Part shown: positions 59,701 through 64,000 of the stretch, piece after piece
How positions within the stretch are numbered: the first letter of the stretch is position 1
Layout of the letters: each line of letters opens with the position of its first letter
Origin: Cephalopachus bancanus
Taxonomy: Eukaryota > Chordata > Mammalia > Primates > Tarsiidae
Length of the DNA: 64,000 nucleotides
Assembly (NCBI GenBank): GCA_027257055.1
Contig: JAPVLO010000007.1
Span: forward strand, 3,224,001-3,288,000
Direction of reading: 5' to 3'
Notes under the pieces: model-generated
Told to the model about the DNA's origin: nothing
The model's database searches: none
The model's input: the letters and a program-made list of their open reading frames with translations, nothing else
Program-made: the position numbers and the translations under genes

Positions 59701-61887
59701 AAAGCTGAACCACATATTTTAGATTTTGAAGTTAATTTGCTCTTCCTACGAGTCATTTCTAACAGGACAGTTTTGGTGGGGGGGGGTGTTGGTGTTCTGT
59801 TCATGCAGATTTCTCTTCTGCATGTCTGTTCATTGAGAATTAATTATAGCTTTCCTTTCCAGATGGCCGAGACGGGTTGTCTTAGTAGCGATTGGACAGT
59901 GTCCCAGGTGAGTAAGAGGCGACAGAACATGTCGGCTCTAGAAGTCTTGCCTGATTTTATCCCGTCCCACGTCTGTAACTCATCTGTCTCTGGTTCTAGA
60001 TTGACACCTCGTGGCGTGGCGTCCTGGGCTGAGCTGTCCTCTTCTGTTGCTGGCTTGAGCTGGCATCTGGGTGGCTTTCTGCAGGGGCTGTGGCCTGTCC
60101 AGGATACCCAAGGAGGCCTGGATGGACTCACCCAGCCCAGGGTGGCCAGTGCTGGGGCGGCCTGGCCTGGCCTAAAGCTCCTTGAGTGCAACAGCTGTAC
60201 TTGAAGTCAGTGAAGGAGCCCACAAAGAAAATGTCCCCGTGGAAACAGAAGGACGGCTCTCCTGCTTGCCATGGCTTGGGACAGAACTGACTGGGTGCCT
60301 TTTGTCCACATTGGAGCCAGCATTCCCTCTTCCTTGATACCGCTGCCGGGCTTTGGTGTTCAGGTCCAGGTGGCATCTGGGTCAGCCTGCCCAGGTGTAA
60401 GAACATTCAAGTGTGTAGATGCAGGCAGGGAACTGGGTGACTGGAAGGCCATGTCGGGGCAGGAATGGCCTGTGGGGAACTGGGACTGGGGGCCAGTGTG
60501 TATCATAACTGTAGTCACTTCTCAAATCCTCTGCCAGTTGCCAGGTGAAGGCATTCCAGCATCCGGCCAGCCAATGGGCAGGTGGGCCACCATCCACTGG
60601 GAGTGCAGCCAAGTGGCTCTGACCCAGTCACTCTCTAGAAAGAGCTGAGTGACAAAGTCTGCCTGACGTCCTTGGTGTATGTGCTTGTGTGTGCATGTCC
60701 CACCAAGTGTTGATACAGAATTACCAAAAACCACGCTTCTTTTCAGAAAGAATGCCTGGTGTTTGCCATGGGCTGTCTTTGTTGGACGCGTTGGGTTCAG
60801 TGTCAGCTTGTTAATTCACAGCAGGTGGCTGTGGGCTTGGTGGGCTCCAGGGACCTGGGGCAAGCACAGGTGGGCCCAGGAGGGAGACAGACACCCTCGT
60901 TCCATTACAGGCGGGTCTGGGTTAATCGAATGTGCCATCTAGTAGAGTGGGCAGGTGTCTGGGAAAGGTGCTTCTGGATGGGATACCCTTCTCCACAACC
61001 TAGAGGGCAGCCCTGGCTCCCTCCCAGGCCAGCCCCACATCACCACAACCTGCCCCGTTTTCCAGTGCCTGCCAGTTGGTAAAATCTTTATGATCATGAA
61101 GTGAGTTTCTGAAGGTGGAGAAAAGTTAGGGTTTTAGGGAGACTCAGGATATTGTTCCCAAAGGTGACCGCACTCTGTAGTGGTGTCTGCATGAGTCAGA
61201 AGACCAGTCAACCCAGGTCAACCCCTTCTGAGCCAACAGAGACCTTGTTAGTTTATGTAAGTGCCTATTTGAGCTTGAATGTCATTTCCAGAGAAAAAGC
61301 AGCTTTTCTTTTCTTTTGCATTGGTCATAATGGGACCTTTCAGCTGTTAGGTCTCAAAGGTTATTTGTCCAAACCTGGTCACGGTAACAGGAGAAACACA
61401 TGGCACCTGGTGTGTGATGGTTCCACGTACGGGTTCTGCGTTTGTGGGCTAGGGGTGCCGTGCACTGTTAACGAGAGAGAGACATCAGAGGCCATATAGC
61501 TGCTGTGCCTTTTGTGTCCCAGGGTGGGTGGCAGGTGGGTCCAACAGGGAGAGTTGTCGTTTTGGGTATCAACAAGGAGGGCTGTGTTGTGGAGGTTCTC
61601 TTGGTGCTGTTGTGCTGAAATGGTTTGGTTAAATTTTGAAAACAATTAAAAAATTGTAGATAAGTTCTATGGAACCTGAAAGAACTGGGCTCATGGCAGA
61701 CGGTAAGATGATAAAGAGTGTGAGAAGCATTTTGAGGATGGACATTGTCTGATTTCATTCTTACCTCTAACATTGTTTCCCCTAAAACTGCATGGGCACC
61801 CAACAAAGGAAATTTTCAGCAAGTTCATTTAAATACTTTATCTCTTATATTTTGTTAAACTTTCTGTTGAAATACTTCATTGAAATA
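56721..61887. other. Longest repeat-free stretch, intron 3
   Basis: More than 5 kb with no Alu, L1 or LTR that I recognise, unusual for this window. It holds the candidate exon at 59863-59907 and an AT-rich motif cluster at 57800-58140. Long frames on both strands (for example 58298-59185 minus, 59536-60204 plus) lack domains. Confidence 0.5.
59863..59907 (+). other. Candidate cryptic or poison exon in intron 3
   Basis: The tract CTTTCCTTTCCAG, an excellent acceptor, precedes a 45-nt segment followed by the consensus donor GTGAGTAAG. The segment starts ATGGCC and contains three CpGs. Spliced after exon 3 (which ends in phase 1), it reads seven codons and then TAG, so inclusion would truncate ZBTB46 before the zinc fingers. 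Its own ATG frame is open for 15 codons but would not enter the next exon in the ZBTB46 frame. There is no expression evidence; it may be a chance pseudo-exon. Confidence 0.3.
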
Positions 61888-61894
61888 CTGTGGC

Positions 61895-62183
61895 CTGTAA
61901 ACCCAGCACTTTGGGAAGCCGAGGCAAGAGGATTGCTGAGCTCAGGGGTTCAAGACCATCTGGGCAACTTAGTGAGACCTCATCTCTACAATAAATCAAA
62001 AAATAAGTTAGGCATGGTAATGCGCACCTGTAGTTCCAGCTACTTGGAAGGCTAAGGTGGAAGGATAGACTGAACCCAGCAGGTTGAGGCTGCAATGGCT
62101 GTGAGCATGTCACTGCACTCCAGCCTGGGCTATGGGTGATGGAGTGAGACTCCAACTCAAAAAAAAAAAGAAAAGAAAAGAAA
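61895..62183 (+). mobile_element. Alu, young family, 5'-truncated
   Basis: Sense copy starting at CTGTAAACCCAGCACTTTGG, ending GAGACTCCAACTC and an A/AAAAG tail. Target duplication GAAATACTGTGGC at 61882-61894 and 62184-62196. Confidence 0.95.
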
Positions 62184-62523
62184 GAAATACTGTGGCTTGG
62201 GGGTTGATTACAAAGAGTTTTTTAAATGTATCAATATGTAACAATCTTCCTTGAAAAAGAATTTCATAATAAAAGGTCGATTTTTTCATTAGGTATATTT
62301 ACAGCCACAAAACTTGTTCTATGTCTACAAATTCATTTTGGGCTTCTTGGCATATTTAATTTACCGTTTTCACAAAATATGAATGGGTGGCTTCAGAAAC
62401 TTGGCTATCAGTCAGTACAACAGTAACTGGGTGTCTGTGTGTGTGTTTATAGAAAGTAAGACTTCCACTCACTTGGGGAATATTAACTTATTAATTTTGA
62501 CTACATTTAAAATAAATAATGCA

Positions 62524-62821
62524 GGCCGGGCTCGGTGGCTCAGCCTGTAATCCCAGTACTTTGGGAGGCCAAGACGAATGGATTGCCTGAGCCTGTGGGC
62601 TCAAGACCAACCTGGGCAACCTGATGAGACTTCGTCTCTACAATAAATCAAAAATTGACTGGATGCAGTAGCATGCACCTGTAGTTCCAGGTACTTGGAA
62701 GGCTGAGGTCAAAGGATCACCTGAGCCCAGCAGATTGATACTTGGGTAGCCATGAACATGTCACTGCACTCTAGTCTGGGGGACAGAGTGAGATTTCAAC
62801 TCAAAATAAAAATTTTTTTAA
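62524..62821 (+). mobile_element. Alu, young family, full length
   Basis: Sense copy with complete head GGCCGGGCTCGGTGGCTCAG. Target duplication AAAATAAATAATGCAG flanks it at about 62508 and 62823. Confidence 0.95.
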
Positions 62822-62837
62822 TAAAATAAATAATGCA

Positions 62838-63108
62838 GCTTGGTGGCTCACACCTATAATCCCAGCACTTTAGGAGGCCAAGGTAGGAGGATTGCATGAG
62901 CCCAGAAGTTTTAGACCAGAATGGGCAGCATAGCAGGACCTCATCTCTACAAAAAAAAAAAAAAATTTTTCATCTGAGTGCCGGTATAGTCCCAGCTGCT
63001 CAGAAGGCTGAGGCAGAAGGATTACCTGAGCCCAGAAGATCGAGACTTCAGTGAGCCATGATCGTGCCACTGCACTGGGCAACAGAGTGAGATCCTGACC
63101 CCCCGCAA
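62838..63108 (+). mobile_element. AluJ-like SINE
   Basis: Sense older copy directly following the young Alu; it lost its first bases and lacks part of CACTCCAGCCTGG near 63076. Confidence 0.9.
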
Positions 63109-63110
63109 AA

Positions 63111-63116
<6 letters not shown>

Positions 63117-63146
<30 letters not shown>
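63117..63146. repeat. (TG)n microsatellite
   Basis: Fifteen TG units preceded by an AT run, at the tail of the preceding Alu. Confidence 0.97.
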
Positions 63147-63148
<2 letters not shown>

Positions 63149-63194
63149 TGATTATTGTCAGGTGCTAAGGAAAAGGCATTAATTAATTATTTAA

Positions 63195-63498
63195 TTAATT
63201 TTTTTATTTTTCTGAGTTGGAGTTTCACTCTTGTCTCCCAGGCTGGAGTACAGTGCCACGCTCACGGCCACCGCAGCCTCGACCTGCTGGGCTCTGGTGA
63301 TCCTTCCATTTCAGCCTTCCAAGTAGCTGGAACTACAGATGCACACCACTATGCCTGGCTAGTTTTTTGTGATTTTATTGTAGAGATGAGGTATCACCAA
63401 ATTGCCCAGGTTGGTCTCAGACCCCTGGGCTCAGGCAATCCTCTTGCCTTGGCTTCCCAAAGTGCTGGGATTACAGGTTGAGCCACTGCACCTGACCG
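63195..63498 (-). mobile_element. Alu, young family
   Basis: Antisense copy GAGTTGGAGTTTCACTCTTG to GAGCCACTGCACCTGACC. GCATTAATTAAT-type and GCATTAATATAT flanks suggest the target duplication. Confidence 0.93.
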
Positions 63499-63625
63499 CA
63501 TTAATATATTTTAAGGAGGATTTGTTTTGAAGAAAACTTTTTAAACTTCCAGTTTCAGCCATGACTAACTTGTTTTGAAAACTATTTGAAAGGCTTGACA
63601 AAACAAAAACCAAAACAAGAAACCA

Positions 63626-63680
63626 CATGCATGTGCATGTGCACACGCAAACGTGCACGTGTGTGTGTGTGCACGCGCGT

Positions 63681-63714
<34 letters not shown>
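63626..63714. repeat. Alternating purine-pyrimidine tract with palindrome
   Basis: CATGCATGTGCATGTGCACA, then GTGTGTGTGTGCACGCGCGT, then GCG(CA)n to 63714. The GTGTGTGTGTGCAC / GTGCGCACACACAC halves are nearly self-complementary. Confidence 0.93.
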
Positions 63715-63717
<3 letters not shown>

Positions 63718-64000
63718 GAAGGGTGACCAGTACAGGACAAAGGCTGTGGTCCCTGAGGCAGGGAAGGACAAAGACAAGCTGCACCTCACCCCACCTGTGT
63801 CTCTGGCGTTTTTTCGAAACTGTAGAGCAGGAAACAGAAGCTAAGCAGAAAGCAGCTGTATTTTTGTGCTATGGGTATGGAGGTTGTTCATCAAGGCAGC
63901 CAGAATAGCTGGGACTTGAGGGACAAAATCTCAAAAAGCAAGAAACCAGAGAGAAAGAGCCCCTAAATCTTCAGACAAACCCTCTAGCCTCTGAAACACA
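63715..64000. other. Window end, nothing recognised
   Basis: Single-copy intron 3 sequence. Confidence 0.45.

Larger units (their letters stand above)
53868..64000 (+). other. ZBTB46: ZBTB46 intron 3, 5' part
   Basis: Begins with the strong donor GTAAGT after exon 3 and is not closed in the window. It is mostly single-copy DNA to 61.88 kb, then Alu-rich. It contains one unusually exon-like 45-nt segment at 59863-59907. Confidence 0.9.

Noticed and set aside
58298..60204. Frames of 295 and 222 codons in intron 3 as genes
   Set aside because: No recognisable domain or codon-use signal; overlapping frames of similar length occur on the other strand. Only the small exon-like segment at 59863 was kept, as a question.
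62524..62600. tRNA-like A/B box as an RNA gene
   Set aside because: The pol III motifs are those internal to Alu SINEs; no tRNA cloverleaf was found.

Overview
The window is nuclear DNA from a primate. It carries dozens of two-armed (7SL-derived) Alu SINEs, old MaLR LTRs, L1M fragments, MIR and L2 pieces, and one recognisable gene: the 5' half of ZBTB46 (BTBD4; human 20q13.33 in established knowledge) on the + strand. The protein is close to, but not identical with, human ZBTB46 as I remember it. No Alu shows the AluS/AluY left-arm signature of monkeys and apes, and none shows the central motif I know from lemur and loris Alus. Most copies are AluJ-like, or belong to a distinctive young-looking family ending GAGACTCCAACTC before its A tail. 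By elimination I infer a tarsier-like, non-simian haplorhine; this is an inference, not a demonstration.

Layout. Positions 1-2490 are a dense pile of Alus. Positions 2490-6985 are mostly single-copy upstream DNA with no gene I can support. Positions 6985-9320 are a large CpG island holding the ZBTB46 promoter and a non-coding exon 1 that ends at the donor at 8458/8459. Intron 1 (8459-34911) contains Alus, an MLT1-like LTR at 17.56 kb that has apparently spawned two minisatellites, a second minisatellite field at 22.9-26.4 kb, and a 0.29 kb direct duplication near 27-28 kb. Exon 2 (34912-35877) carries the start codon and the whole BTB/POZ domain. Intron 2 (35878-53582) holds nested Alu-in-LTR insertions, antisense L1M pieces and several small structural scars. 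Exon 3 (53583-53867) continues the linker. Intron 3 runs off the end; the C2H2 zinc-finger exons are outside the window.

Only one gene is supported, so there is no operon-like cooperation to describe. ZBTB46 is a BTB-zinc finger transcription factor known from classical dendritic cells and endothelium. The gene-level novelty is a six-codon upstream ORF assembled across the exon 1/exon 2 junction, 23 nt ahead of the main start. The genome-biology novelty is a set of rearrangement scars: a minisatellite grown from an LTR end with an inverted copy of its own flank embedded in it, two template-switch insertions, a retroposed retroviral-LTR 3' end inside an Alu, and a 63-bp retroposed insertion. 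I see no RNA gene other than SINE-internal promoters, no CRISPR array and no bacterial-style system.
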